Shown: positions 27,259 through 35,723 of the stretch, piece by piece
Layout of the letters: every line of letters starts with the position of its first letter
How positions within the stretch are numbered: position 1 is the first letter of the stretch
NCBI GenBank assembly: GCA_050045915.1
Contig: JBNGCR010000002.1
Span: 1-64,000 of the forward strand
Direction: 5' to 3'
Source of the DNA: Limnospira sp050045915
GTDB taxonomy: Bacteria; Cyanobacteriota; Cyanobacteriia; Cyanobacteriales; Microcoleaceae
DNA length: 64,000 nt
Notes under the pieces: generated by a model
Told to the model about the DNA's origin: nothing
Databases searched by the model: none
Seen by the model: the letters and a program-made list of their open reading frames with translations, nothing else
Translations under genes and position numbers: made by a program

Positions 27259-27330
27259 GGGCGATTAGCACAGGGGTAGCGCGCTTCCTTCACACGGAAG
27301 AGGTCATTGGTTCAAATCCAATATCGCCCA
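27259..27330 (+). tRNA. tRNA-Val (anticodon CAC)
   Basis: The 72-nt cloverleaf has acceptor stem GGGCGAT/ATCGCCC, D arm AGCACAGGGGTAGCGCG, anticodon arm CTTCC-TTCACAC-GGAAG (anticodon CAC) and T arm CATTGG-TTCAAAT-CCAATA, ending with discriminator A. CCA is not encoded. Its 3' 24 bases form part of a 27-bp repeat duplicated at 28851-28877, so the gene is the attachment site of a small integrated element and remains intact. Confidence 0.93.
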
Positions 27331-27333
27331 CTT
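27307..27333 (+). repeat. attL core (27 bp, 3' end of tRNA-Val)
   Basis: Identical to 28851-28877. It starts TTGGTTCAAATCC in the T loop and ends CCCACTT just beyond the tRNA. Confidence 0.9.
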
Positions 27334-27392
27334 GACGTACTCCTAGGCGGTATAGGCGTTTTAGACGATAGTGCTACCCGTAAATCACGCCG

Positions 27393-27411
27393 TTGCACTC
27401 AGATTGCACTC
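27393..27411 (+). promoter_or_regulatory. Inferred integrase arm-type sites, left pair
   Basis: TTGCACTCA (27393-27401) and TTGCACTC (27404-27411) are directly repeated with an 11-bp period, about 60 bp inside attL. The same pair with the same spacing and orientation occurs near attR. Confidence 0.55.
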
Positions 27412-27505
27412 TATTCCGTCTTAGCATATTGGGCTATGAGTGTATATCCTGTGCAACAAAACTTGATAATTGATTAAAAAAACAAGACCTCTATCACAAG
27501 ACTGC

Positions 27506-27641
27506 CATTCTGTCAAATCGTCTATTCACTCTGTTTTCTGTAGCAAGGGACTCTACCCTATACCCCTACCGGGGCGTTAAACAGCCTACTATCACCGTCA
27601 CACCCCGACGATAGGAGCTGCAAGGTAGGGTTGACAGAATG
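27506..27641. other. Inverted-repeat-bounded region inside the integrated element
   Basis: An 11-bp perfect inverted repeat CATTCTGTCAA (27506-27516) / TTGACAGAATG (27631-27641) encloses about 114 bp containing a second partial pair (CCCCTACC / GGTAGGG). No ORF is supported in it. It could be a replication or regulatory site, a structured RNA, or part of the recombination region. The rest of the 27334-27734 interval shows no gene. Confidence 0.4.
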
Positions 27642-27734
27642 AACGGGGGCGTTACTCTTGAGGACTTCAGGGGAGAGGGGTACAAAAATACCCCCCGTGA
27701 TGGAGGGCAGATTAACTTAAGTTGCAATCTTTAC

Positions 27735-28772
27735 TTAGTTATCAAGTTGGTAAATGATTTTCAGTATCGCCTTGACCTCAGGCAGTTCAGGGTCAATACT
27801 GGCGTTATAGAGGGCTTGTTTACCCATATCCAATGGCAGTGGATGTCTTTGATGTCGCGTTAGGATACCTAGCTCAGTTGCTAGGTTTCGCCGTTTTTTG
27901 TATTTTCCTTCATTGACTGTGACAGAATGCCCAAAACTCCGAGCGCGTATTTCTTGCGGTATCCCATTCATTTCACCCAATTGATTTCCAAGGTGACGTA
28001 AAGCGTACACCTCAGTTATCCCCCAATTATGTCGATCTAACCAATTCCGGTGATTTTGGTTAAATTTACTAGGGTTATCTGACTGAGAGTCTCTAAATAC
28101 TTTTTGTTCTGGATCGATTTTTTGCATCTGTTCTAACGCTTTTTTGCAGTTAGCTTTTTCGGCTACCGTTCTCAGTTTGTAATACCTGTCTTTGAAGATT
28201 TTATGTCCTATAGGTGAACTGCCGTCAGGCAACGGAAAAAACAGTGCCTCTTTAATCCCATCCCAGGTAACATAGCTATCCCAGTCAGAAACTTTTTTAA
28301 AATGCGTCAAATGAGTTTCACGGTAACTTTTAACGTCACTCGGGATATCTCTTGAGCGTGGACGTTTTGTGTTGCGGTGTCGTCCCTTGAAATACTCATC
28401 CTCCATTTGTTCAAAGACTTGACGATAAGTTGTCAAATCATTTTCTAGGGGTGTAACTTTTCCCTCAATCTCTACCTTGTACCACTCTAGCCACTCCGAG
28501 ACGGCATCGAACCGCCCTTTAAGGGACTCTGCTACCATATGCGCTTTGTTGACTGCCTCTCGGATACCATCATGGGTAAACTTGCATCCACACCCCCTTT
28601 GTTTGCGCCCCCCTGTTTCCGGGTCTTGAGACAACTGCAACAGAACCGTCCCTCTGTTTCTTTTGATAGCCACTCCCTTAGGGCATTGTTTCACCATATA
28701 GATAAAAAAACCTAGAATGTCCTCAAAACCTTGATATAAGCCTGTGTGTGTACTCTTATCGTTTGCACTCAT
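27735..28772 (-). CDS. Site-specific tyrosine recombinase (integrase)
   Basis: This 345-aa protein has a divergent phage-type integrase C terminus. The box-II motif reads YALRHLGNQLGEMNGIP (Arg and His of the catalytic set), followed by the LGHS-like FGHS and the presumed nucleophile tyrosine in VNEGKYKKRRN. The N-terminal 100 residues include a CGCKF/basic segment and probably bind arm sites. It likely catalyses integration and excision at tRNA-Val. The ATG at 28772 overlaps one TTGCACTCA arm repeat, so integrase binding may repress its own promoter (inference). AAGGA lies 10 bases upstream of the start. Composition is AT-rich relative to neighbours, consistent with transfer. Confidence 0.82.
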   Translation of the reverse strand: MSANDKSTHTGLYQGFEDILGFFIYMVKQCPKGVAIKRNRGTVLLQLSQDPETGGRKQRGCGCKFTHDGIREAVNKAHMVAESLKGRFDAVSEWLEWYKVEIEGKVTPLENDLTTYRQVFEQMEDEYFKGRHRNTKRPRSRDIPSDVKSYRETHLTHFKKVSDWDSYVTWDGIKEALFFPLPDGSSPIGHKIFKDRYYKLRTVAEKANCKKALEQMQKIDPEQKVFRDSQSDNPSKFNQNHRNWLDRHNWGITEVYALRHLGNQLGEMNGIPQEIRARSFGHSVTVNEGKYKKRRNLATELGILTRHQRHPLPLDMGKQALYNASIDPELPEVKAILKIIYQLDN

Positions 28773-28812
28773 TTTGCACTCATCCTTATGTAAAGGGTCT
28801 ATCGTGAGTGCA
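28763..28812. promoter_or_regulatory. Inferred integrase arm-type sites, right cluster
   Basis: TTGCACTCA occurs at 28763-28771 and 28774-28782 (11-bp period), with an inverted TGAGTGCA at 28805-28812. The cluster overlaps the integrase start codon and precedes attR by about 40 bp. Confidence 0.55.
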
Positions 28813-28850
28813 TCTAAGCAACGGTGGAATAGGGGTTACAGCCTACAACC

Positions 28851-28877
28851 TTGGTTCAAATCCAATATCGCCCACTT
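28851..28877 (+). repeat. attR core (27 bp)
   Basis: Identical to the 3' end of tRNA-Val at 27307-27333. The pgpH stop codon begins at the next base (28878). It is not a second tRNA, because the sequence upstream lacks an acceptor and anticodon arm. Confidence 0.9.
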
Positions 28878-31403
28878 TCATCTGGAACTAAATACACCTT
28901 TGGGATAGGCGATGCGCTTGTGGTTGACCTGTTCCCACACGCGGACGAAGATTTCGGCAATTTTTCCCATGTCCTCGCGGGTGAGTCCGGAATCGACGAG
29001 TTGGTTGTCCTGCCAGCGAGCGCGGAGGATTTTATTGACCATCTGCAGGGCTTCTTCGTGGGTGGCATCTTTGAGCGATCGCAACGCCGCCTCGCAGGAA
29101 TCCGCCAGCATGACGATCCCCGTTTCTCGGGACTGAGGCCTGGGGCCATCGTAACGAAAATCATCTTCCTTGACGACCAGATCGCCATTTTCCTTAGCCC
29201 GCTGTTGAGCTTGGTAGTAGAAATACGCGATCAACATCTGGCCCTGATGTTCAGGGATAAAAGCCTGAATCGCTTTAGGGAGGCGACATTTACGAGCCAT
29301 CGCCAGCCCTTCGCTGACGTGTTTTTTGATGATACTCGCGCTCTTCCAGGGATCGTCAATTTCATCGTGTTTGTTCGGCCCCCCCATCTGATTTTCAATA
29401 AACCCGAGGGGGTCGTGCATTTTGCCGATATCGTGGTAAAGCGTTCCGGTTCGCACCAGTTCAACATTACAGCCCAACGCCCCCGCCGCGGCTTCCGCCA
29501 GCGTCGCCACGAACATCGTATGTTGAAACGTGCCGGGGGCTTCCGTCGCCAACCGTTTCAGCAGGGGACGGTTGGGATTAGCCAGTTCCGCCAATCGGAT
29601 CGGCGTGATCAGGTCGAAGACGTGCTCCAAATAGGGACTCAACCCCAGAGCCACGATACTCCAGGCCAACCCTTCTAGGGACTGTAAAGCCACACCGCCC
29701 AGCAAGACGTACCAAATCGCGCTGGCCGTCGAGCTAACCATGAGGGTGATAACCAGGTAAATGATCCCCTGAGTCAAGCCCACGCCGCCGCCGAGGAGCG
29801 CCAATTCTTCCCGCGATCGCAACTGTCCAGCGAGCAAGCTGCCCAAAATCCCCCCCGCAGCGCTGGCTACCAGTGGAATCATCTCAATTTCCATCCCGAC
29901 GGGCAAGAGTGCCGACAGGAGGCCAACCACCGTCACCCCGACGGCAGACCCGTAAAAACTCCCGGTCAACAGGCCCACGGCTGGCAGGCTGGTGGCCGGC
30001 ATTTTCAACAGCACCAAAAGCGGCGTGCTCACGGTCAACAACAGCAACAATAAATAATCCCGGCGGCGCAAACCGGGACGAAAGCGCCTTTGCACCAGAA
30101 GCACGATGCCGATCGCCCCACTCACCAGGCCCACGAACCCCATCAATCCCCTCCAATTGACCCCCCGTTCGCTCTTGCCGAAATAGTCGAGTACCACAAA
30201 TTCGCGCTGGGTGATGGTCGCCCCGGCGGTGACGATCACATCCCCCTTTTTGACATTCACAATCACGGGTTCCACTTTTTGCGCGGCGAGTTCGGCGCGG
30301 CGGCGCGTCGCCACCGGATCTTTGATCAAATTGGGTTTCAGGAATTCGGTCAAAACGCGGTGGACAAACCCTTGGCTTTCCGGGGGAACTTCATCGACAT
30401 CTTGGACGTGCAAGCTGGCCGCCTGTCTGAGAATGTCGTCGGGCAGTCCCGGAGCGATACCTTGGGCCAACATTTCTTGCGCCACCTCCATCAAGCCCGA
30501 TTGAGTCCGCAGCCACACGGTATCAGACCAATTCAAGACAGCGCGATCGTACAGGTCTTTCTCCCCCGCCGTCTGTTGTTCCGATAGAAGGTTCAAGGCT
30601 TTCGCATAGTCGCGACGGGCCTCCGAGATGTTCGAGATCAGAGCCGAGAACGCTTCTTCAGAAGCCCGCAACCGGTAGCTGGAGAGTTGCAGATAGGCTT
30701 GTCGCCGGAGTCCCTCAGATTCCACGCCGTCAGCAAACTTTTCGGGGGCCAATTTTGGGGGTTCGGGGGCTTCTTGTGGGAAAGGATTGTTGGACGCCGT
30801 GGCTTGCTCGACGTGATCGAGCAGTTCTCGCCACTGCCATTCGGCCAAGCTGCGAATGTAGATCTGCGTGTCGGTCGATATGATGCCGGTATTCGCGTAG
30901 GGAAAGGGGCCGGCGACTTTTCGCAACTGTCTGACCTGTTCGATCGTCGCCCGAATTTTTTGCAGGATGTCGCGGTCGATGGTCGGGTCGATGACCAGCA
31001 CCGAGACTTCCCCAATCTGAGCCGCCCGCCGCTTTTCTTCGGTGGTTTTTTCGTCGGGAATGCTGGCGTCGAGGGGGGCGATGAAAGTTTCCGGGGCTTG
31101 TCGCCCCACGGACAGTTTGGGTTGGTTGTAAAAGCGAACTCCCATCACGCTGGTGAGGGAAACGATCGCCACCACCAACAGCAGGGGGGAGCCGACCTGG
31201 GGCGATCGCTTTGTCGAAATCTGGAGGCTCTCGCCGATGGGCCGACCCTTGGGGTGGGGGGCCTGTGACGATTGCGATCGCCGCGATCGATTTCGAGACG
31301 GGCTGCTATTTTTGGCCTCAGCCGTTCGTTCTCGCGATGACGAGTGGCGAGTCTGACTGCGAAGCCGTTCAATCTGTCGCGTGATTGACTGGAACCTATT
31401 CAT
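28878..31403 (-). CDS. pgpH: 7TM-HD domain cyclic-di-AMP phosphodiesterase
   Basis: This 841-aa protein has the PgpH architecture. A short basic cytoplasmic N tail (about residues 1-75) and one transmembrane segment are followed by a large extracytoplasmic 7TMR-HDED domain (about 90-400). Seven membrane helices (about 410-600) come next, then a cytoplasmic HD domain with HDIGKMHDP near residue 655 and further metal-binding His residues in IIKKHVSEGL and AFIPEHQGQM. Members hydrolyse c-di-AMP. The stop codon abuts attR of the tRNA-Val element, so the C terminus is untouched by the insertion. It lies downstream of aroQ and the ADP-ribosylglycohydrolase-like gene on the same strand. Confidence 0.92.
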   Translation of the reverse strand: MNRFQSITRQIERLRSQTRHSSSRERTAEAKNSSPSRNRSRRSQSSQAPHPKGRPIGESLQISTKRSPQVGSPLLLVVAIVSLTSVMGVRFYNQPKLSVGRQAPETFIAPLDASIPDEKTTEEKRRAAQIGEVSVLVIDPTIDRDILQKIRATIEQVRQLRKVAGPFPYANTGIISTDTQIYIRSLAEWQWRELLDHVEQATASNNPFPQEAPEPPKLAPEKFADGVESEGLRRQAYLQLSSYRLRASEEAFSALISNISEARRDYAKALNLLSEQQTAGEKDLYDRAVLNWSDTVWLRTQSGLMEVAQEMLAQGIAPGLPDDILRQAASLHVQDVDEVPPESQGFVHRVLTEFLKPNLIKDPVATRRRAELAAQKVEPVIVNVKKGDVIVTAGATITQREFVVLDYFGKSERGVNWRGLMGFVGLVSGAIGIVLLVQRRFRPGLRRRDYLLLLLLTVSTPLLVLLKMPATSLPAVGLLTGSFYGSAVGVTVVGLLSALLPVGMEIEMIPLVASAAGGILGSLLAGQLRSREELALLGGGVGLTQGIIYLVITLMVSSTASAIWYVLLGGVALQSLEGLAWSIVALGLSPYLEHVFDLITPIRLAELANPNRPLLKRLATEAPGTFQHTMFVATLAEAAAGALGCNVELVRTGTLYHDIGKMHDPLGFIENQMGGPNKHDEIDDPWKSASIIKKHVSEGLAMARKCRLPKAIQAFIPEHQGQMLIAYFYYQAQQRAKENGDLVVKEDDFRYDGPRPQSRETGIVMLADSCEAALRSLKDATHEEALQMVNKILRARWQDNQLVDSGLTREDMGKIAEIFVRVWEQVNHKRIAYPKGVFSSR

Positions 31404-31540
31404 CTATATCGAATTTGAAGCTAGACGGTATTAGTCGAGCAGCCGTATCATAATCAATTCTAAGGTAACGATTGCCGATTTCGGGTTCCCATTTTCCGTG
31501 AAGAACGCTCCGGCTCGAGGTTGGAGCGATTTTTGTCGCC

Positions 31541-32479
31541 CTAGAAAGCTGGGGAGGCTGCCGTCACCACGGGACTCGGGCCATCGGGTGGCGGGCCGAT
31601 TGACGGTTCGATGCCGGCCCAAGTGTCCGACAATGCCTCCGCGAGCTTGAGAAGTGTCACTTCATCGATGTGAGTGCCTCCATCTCGTCGGGCCAAGCGA
31701 CCTGCGACGGGAATGCCGGACAGACCGTTGTAAGCCCCCGACAAGATGCCGCCGAGGGTTGCCGTCAGTCTGGGTTGCGACTGGACTCGCGCCGCCCGTC
31801 GCAGGGTCAAGTCGGGGTCGAGGGGCGTGCTCAGAAAGCAGTACAATCCCAGAGCGAATGCCGAATCATCGGCGGGTGGGAGGCGGTTTTCCATCTCCGC
31901 GAGGCTGACGGATTGACTCAGTCCGATTTGCACCTGTTCGAGTTGTCGCCAGTGGAGGGTTTCCGGGGATAATGTTTCCAACAGGGAGGGCAAGATTCCC
32001 TGTGTATCTCTCGGAACCCGCAGGATCTCGGCGATCGCTAAACCGGTTGCCAGCATCGCGGCTTCCCGTTCGGTGTCGCCGTCGGCATCGGGCCAGAGTT
32101 CGGCGAGTCGCCCCAACTGCCGCCGGAGTTCGGCTGCATCTTCATGAAATAATAGGATGATCGGGAGGGCGACGATCGCGGCTTCCCCCGGTGTCGGAGC
32201 GGGAGCCCCTGCGAGTTGTCGCGTCTCTGTTTGCCAAATGTGACGGCAACGGGCGACGTCGAACCCCCGGTTTTGAATTAAACTTTCGGTCAGGGCGACC
32301 ATCGACACCTCCCAATCCCGGTGTTCGGATTGAGAGCGATCGCGGGACTCGATGCCCGAAAATTCCGCCCCTGGACTGACTGGGGATGCCGCAGACCGCA
32401 ACCATCGGTCGGCGAGGTCGCGACCCGAGATCGCTCCGAGCAAGGCTCCCTGAAATCGTTTCAAGAGTGGGTAGTCCAT
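31541..32479 (-). CDS. ADP-ribosylglycohydrolase-like protein
   Basis: This 312-aa protein resembles the DraG/ADP-ribosyl-hydrolase fold at both ends: FQGALLGAISGRDLADRW near the start and LGGILSGAYNGLSGIPVAGR near residue 250. The metal-binding aspartate signatures of active DraG enzymes (a GDxxG or DDT-type start and a central DGD/DDS) are not evident, and the middle is divergent. It may thus be an inactive or specialised member, as often annotated in cyanobacteria. It starts 12 bp after the aroQ stop, suggesting co-transcription with aroQ. Substrate unknown. Confidence 0.7.
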   Translation of the reverse strand: MDYPLLKRFQGALLGAISGRDLADRWLRSAASPVSPGAEFSGIESRDRSQSEHRDWEVSMVALTESLIQNRGFDVARCRHIWQTETRQLAGAPAPTPGEAAIVALPIILLFHEDAAELRRQLGRLAELWPDADGDTEREAAMLATGLAIAEILRVPRDTQGILPSLLETLSPETLHWRQLEQVQIGLSQSVSLAEMENRLPPADDSAFALGLYCFLSTPLDPDLTLRRAARVQSQPRLTATLGGILSGAYNGLSGIPVAGRLARRDGGTHIDEVTLLKLAEALSDTWAGIEPSIGPPPDGPSPVVTAASPAF

Positions 32480-32491
32480 GAAGATTCCGCT

Positions 32492-32941
32492 TTAACCGTC
32501 CGATCGCGATCGCAGGTAGTTGACGAGCGCCCTCAACCCTAAACCATAACTGTCAGCCCCGAACCCGCTGATCTGACCGATCGCGACTGGGGCGATAAAT
32601 GAGTGGTGCCGGAAGGGTTCGCGGGTGTAAATATTGCTCAGGTGTACCTCGACGGTGGGAATTTGAACGGCACAGATAGCATCCCGCAGGGCGACGCTGG
32701 TATGGGTGTAAGCCCCGGCGTTAATCAACAAGCCCTGGTGATGCTCGGATGCGGCGTGGATGGCATCCACCAAGACTCCTTCGTGATTAGATTGCCGAGC
32801 GACAACCTCAACTCTGAGCGATACCGCCTCCTGCTCGAGCATTCGGTCGATATCGCCCAAGGTCGCTTTTCCGTAGATACCCGGTTCCCGCTGACCGAGA
32901 AGGTTCAGATTCGGGCCGTGCAGCACCAGAATGCTTAACAA
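32492..32941 (-). CDS. aroQ: 3-dehydroquinate dehydratase, type II
   Basis: This 149-aa enzyme of the shikimate pathway converts 3-dehydroquinate to 3-dehydroshikimate. Family hallmarks are ILVLHGPNLNLLGQREPGIY (catalytic Tyr at the end), QSNHEGVLVDAIH, INAGAYTHTSVALRDA (catalytic His) and VEVHLSNIYTREPFRHHS. Length and motifs are complete; it forms dodecamers in relatives. It is the second gene of a minus-strand run, following a 46-aa ORF by 38 bp and preceding the ADP-ribosylglycohydrolase-like gene by 12 bp. Confidence 0.96.
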   Translation of the reverse strand: MLSILVLHGPNLNLLGQREPGIYGKATLGDIDRMLEQEAVSLRVEVVARQSNHEGVLVDAIHAASEHHQGLLINAGAYTHTSVALRDAICAVQIPTVEVHLSNIYTREPFRHHSFIAPVAIGQISGFGADSYGLGLRALVNYLRSRSDG

Positions 32942-32979
32942 TGTTCAAAATCCTTAGTGGCTGCTTTGTACTGAATGGC

Positions 32980-33120
32980 TTACCGCCGCCGTTGGGGATA
33001 ATCTTTGACGGGAACAGGAATCGGTTCTGCCTCGGGTTGCGCTTCCGGACCGAGTAATGCTTCGATTAGCTCACGCGCCCATTCCCTCAGTTTTTCCAGC
33101 ACCTTTTCAATGTATTCCAT
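32980..33120 (-). CDS. 46-aa mini-protein upstream of aroQ
   Basis: The protein starts MEYIEKVLEKLREWARELIE, an amphipathic helix, followed by ALLGPEAQPEAEP and a short proline-rich tail ending RRR. AAGGAG lies about 11 bases before the ATG. Small proteins of this helix-plus-acidic-proline pattern appear in other cyanobacteria (recollection, not checked). No membrane segment is seen; membrane-surface association by the amphipathic helix is possible. It is 38 bp upstream of aroQ on the same strand. Function unknown. Confidence 0.6.
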   Translation of the reverse strand: MEYIEKVLEKLREWARELIEALLGPEAQPEAEPIPVPVKDYPQRRR

Positions 33121-33355
33121 TGCAAAAATGGCTCCTTTTTACAGATCGGCGAGTTGACTTGACTGAACTTTTCTGTTCCTCACGATTCAGGCAAGCCCGA
33201 CTTTTCTTTTTAGGAACGGGCAAATCTTGCGCTTGCGGTGTCTGCCCTCGGCAGAACGGATATGCCCGACGATGGACTAGCAGACTAGCCATAGGTCAAT
33301 CATAACGAATCTTCATCAAATTTTGCAAGGGAACGGGGAATCGATCGTCGGCTCT

Positions 33356-33382
33356 GTCAATTATCAACTATCAATTATCAAC
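33356..33382. repeat. TCAATTATCAACTA short repeats at cinA 3' end
   Basis: TCAATTA and TCAACTA heptamers alternate. The last residues and TGA stop of cinA lie inside them. Confidence 0.75.
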
Positions 33383-34620
33383 TGACGGCGTAGCCAATCG
33401 ATCGCGTTCCAAATGCTCACCCGCCGCACCCAGGCCCGCTCCCGCTGCACTCCCAGGCGAAATTCCCGGGCTTCTACCGTCCCGTCCGGTCGGGCGAGTC
33501 CGATGTAAACCAACCCCACGGGCTTGGTTTCCGTCCCCCCGCCGGGTCCAGCGATGCCGGTGACGCTCAATCCCCAGTCGGTGCCGAGGCGCGATCGCAC
33601 CCCGGCGGCCATCTGTTCGGCGACGCGATCGCTCACCGCCCCCAATTGTTCCAAATTGGCGGGATTCACCCCCAATAACTCTTGTTTGACGCGATTCTCG
33701 TAGGCGATGACCCCGCCCCAAAAATAATCCGAACTGCCGGGAATTTCCGTCATCATCGCCCCCAATCCGCCGCCCGTGCAGGACTCGGCGACACTGAGGG
33801 ACTGCCCCCGTTCCCGCAGCAGTTGGCCAACCACCGAGGCGGGGGTGTCGTCATCGATGCCGTAACAGTCCAAACCCGCAATGTACCGGATCTCCGCCTC
33901 CACCGGGGCAATTAACTCCCGAGCGATCGCTTCCGATGTCGCCCGGGCCGAAATCCGCAATTTGGCTTCCCCATAATTTGCATAGGGTGCCACCGTCGGA
34001 TTGCCCAACTCCAGGAGGTGAGACACTTTTTCCGCCAAACTCGACTCCGAAATCCCCCAAAACTTCAGCGTGCGACTGTAAATCGTCTGGCCGCACCACC
34101 CATTGTCTCGCAGGTAGGGGACGGCAATTTCCGCCCACATCCGCTTCATTTCCGCTGGTACCCCGGGGAATGTCAGTAATGTGAGGCGATCGCCGCGAGG
34201 TTGCCAGATGATGCCCGGGGCGCTGCCGATGGGATTGTAGAGGATATCGGCCCCTTCGGGAATCAAAGCCTGTTTGCGGTTGCTCGGCGCCATCTCCCGC
34301 CCCCGTTGGGCGAACTTGTGGGCGATATCTTCGAGAATTTCCGGTTTTTCAATCAGGGGAGTCTCGAAAAAATCGGCGATGGTTTCCACCGTCAAATCGT
34401 CGGGCGTCGGCCCCAAACCGCCGGTAAAAATCAGCAGTTGGGAGCGTTCCGAGGCGATCGCGATCGCCCGTTTCAGCCGTTCCCGGTTGTCCCCCACGAC
34501 GGTTTGAAAATAGTGGGGGATACCCAACATCGCCAACTGTCGTCCGAGAAATTGGGCGTTCGTATTGAGAATGTCGCCCAGCAATAATTCCGTCCCGACA
34601 CAAATAATTTCAGCACTCAT
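33364..34620 (-). CDS. cinA: CinA-like protein (MoCF domain plus NMN-amidohydrolase domain)
   Basis: This 418-aa two-domain protein has an N-terminal molybdopterin-binding (MoCF/COG1058) domain with AEIICVGTELLLGDILNTNA and FTGGLGPTPDDLT. The C-terminal CinA/PncC domain has AESCTGGGLGAMMTEIPGSS and TGIAGPGGGTETKPVG. The latter deamidates NMN in characterised relatives; the former can act as ADP-ribose pyrophosphatase. ATG 34620 is used instead of 34632 because it begins the conserved MSAEII. The gene is third in a minus-strand run glyA, WecA-type transferase, cinA, with 44 bp to the preceding gene. Confidence 0.94.
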   Translation of the reverse strand: MSAEIICVGTELLLGDILNTNAQFLGRQLAMLGIPHYFQTVVGDNRERLKRAIAIASERSQLLIFTGGLGPTPDDLTVETIADFFETPLIEKPEILEDIAHKFAQRGREMAPSNRKQALIPEGADILYNPIGSAPGIIWQPRGDRLTLLTFPGVPAEMKRMWAEIAVPYLRDNGWCGQTIYSRTLKFWGISESSLAEKVSHLLELGNPTVAPYANYGEAKLRISARATSEAIARELIAPVEAEIRYIAGLDCYGIDDDTPASVVGQLLRERGQSLSVAESCTGGGLGAMMTEIPGSSDYFWGGVIAYENRVKQELLGVNPANLEQLGAVSDRVAEQMAAGVRSRLGTDWGLSVTGIAGPGGGTETKPVGLVYIGLARPDGTVEAREFRLGVQRERAWVRRVSIWNAIDWLRRQLIIDS

Positions 34621-34664
34621 GGATTCAGCCATTCAACGCAGGACAACACCGAAATTCAACGATT

Positions 34665-35723
34665 CTATCTCACCCGTTTGAGCGCCTTCCAACTGGTATA
34701 GCCCAACAATCCCGTCGCCCCCAGGGCGTAGGTCACGCCGCTGGGAAAACCGGAGAACGCCAACGCCAAACTGCCCACCCAGAGGGTGAGGGAATAAATA
34801 AACAAAACTGTCAGGCGTTGGGACAAACCGGCCTGCAACAGTCGGTGGTGGAGGTGGCGGTTGTCGGCGGTGAAGGGGGACTTTCCGTGTCGCAGCCGTT
34901 CAAAGATGACCGCCGACATATCCAAAATCGGAACCGCCAAAATTAGATAGGGGAGCAGGACCGCAGTGACGGCGGTGGTTTTCACCAAACCGATCGCCCC
35001 CACCCCCGCCAGGGTGAATCCCATAAAATAGGAGCCGCCGTCCCCCATAAAAATTTGGGCGGGGTTGAAGTTATAGCGCAGGAATCCCAGGGCCCCCCCG
35101 GCCAGGGCGGCGGCGATAAGGGCGGCGGCGGGTTGGTTCATGAACAGGGACACGATCAACATCACGACCGCCGCGATGCCGGAAACCCCTGCCGCCAAAC
35201 CGTCGAGGCCGTCGATCCAGTTGATGGCGTTGGTCATTCCCACCAGCCAGAGGACGGTGACGGGCAAACTCAAGAAACCGATATGGACGAGTCCGCCGAA
35301 GTAGGGGATGCCGAGGAATTCGATGCGGACGCCCACGGCCCAGGCCAGACTCGCGATCGCGGTTTGCAACAGCAGGCGAGTCAGGGGGGACAGGCCGAAG
35401 AGATCGTCGGCCAACCCGATCAAAAAGAAGGCCATACCGCCGACGGTGACACCCCAAATTTCATATTCTTGCTTCGGGGCGAGGGGTTGGCCGCCGGAGT
35501 CGATGAAACCGCCCAACCCCCAGACCAGCAGCAGCGCAACCAGGGTCCCGATGAAGATCGACACTCCCCCCAAACGCACCATCGGACGCTGGTGTACTTT
35601 GCGATCGCAGGGCAAGTCCACCCGCCCGCTTTTCAGGCCGATTTTTTTGACGATCGGCGTACTCCAGAGAACGATGACGGCAGAGATCACAAAGGCGAAC
35701 AGATGATAAAAGGGATAGGGCAT
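34665..35723 (-). CDS. MraY/WecA-type undecaprenyl-phosphate sugar-1-phosphate transferase
   Basis: This 352-aa membrane enzyme has about 11 helices and the family signatures KVHQRPMVRLGG, the Mg-binding loop ADDLFGLSP, INWIDGLDGLAAG, FMGDGGSYFMG and the histidine loop RHGKSPFTADNRHLHHRLLQ. It transfers a sugar-1-phosphate (probably GlcNAc) from a UDP-sugar to undecaprenyl phosphate, starting a polysaccharide or wall glycan. The HLHHRL end favours the WecA/TagO group over MraY. It is located between glyA and cinA on the same strand. Confidence 0.9.
   Translation of the reverse strand: MPYPFYHLFAFVISAVIVLWSTPIVKKIGLKSGRVDLPCDRKVHQRPMVRLGGVSIFIGTLVALLLVWGLGGFIDSGGQPLAPKQEYEIWGVTVGGMAFFLIGLADDLFGLSPLTRLLLQTAIASLAWAVGVRIEFLGIPYFGGLVHIGFLSLPVTVLWLVGMTNAINWIDGLDGLAAGVSGIAAVVMLIVSLFMNQPAAALIAAALAGGALGFLRYNFNPAQIFMGDGGSYFMGFTLAGVGAIGLVKTTAVTAVLLPYLILAVPILDMSAVIFERLRHGKSPFTADNRHLHHRLLQAGLSQRLTVLFIYSLTLWVGSLALAFSGFPSGVTYALGATGLLGYTSWKALKRVR

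Larger units (their letters stand above)
27307..28877. mobile_element. Minimal tRNA-Val-integrated element (about 1.54 kb)
   Basis: Perfect 27-bp direct repeats at 27307-27333 (3' end of tRNA-Val plus 3 bases) and 28851-28877 mark attL and attR. The only gene inside is a tyrosine-recombinase-like integrase on the minus strand. Composition is more AT-rich and lacks HIP1 sites compared with the flanks. Inferred integrase arm sites TTGCACTCA lie near both ends. Joining the repeats restores the tRNA with the pgpH stop codon starting at the next base. It may be a decayed island or a satellite-like minimal element. Confidence 0.85.

Noticed and set aside
28851..28880. Apparent second tRNA-Val 3' end
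   Set aside because: Only the 27-bp T-arm/acceptor end is present. Upstream sequence cannot form the remaining arms, so it is attR of the integrated element.
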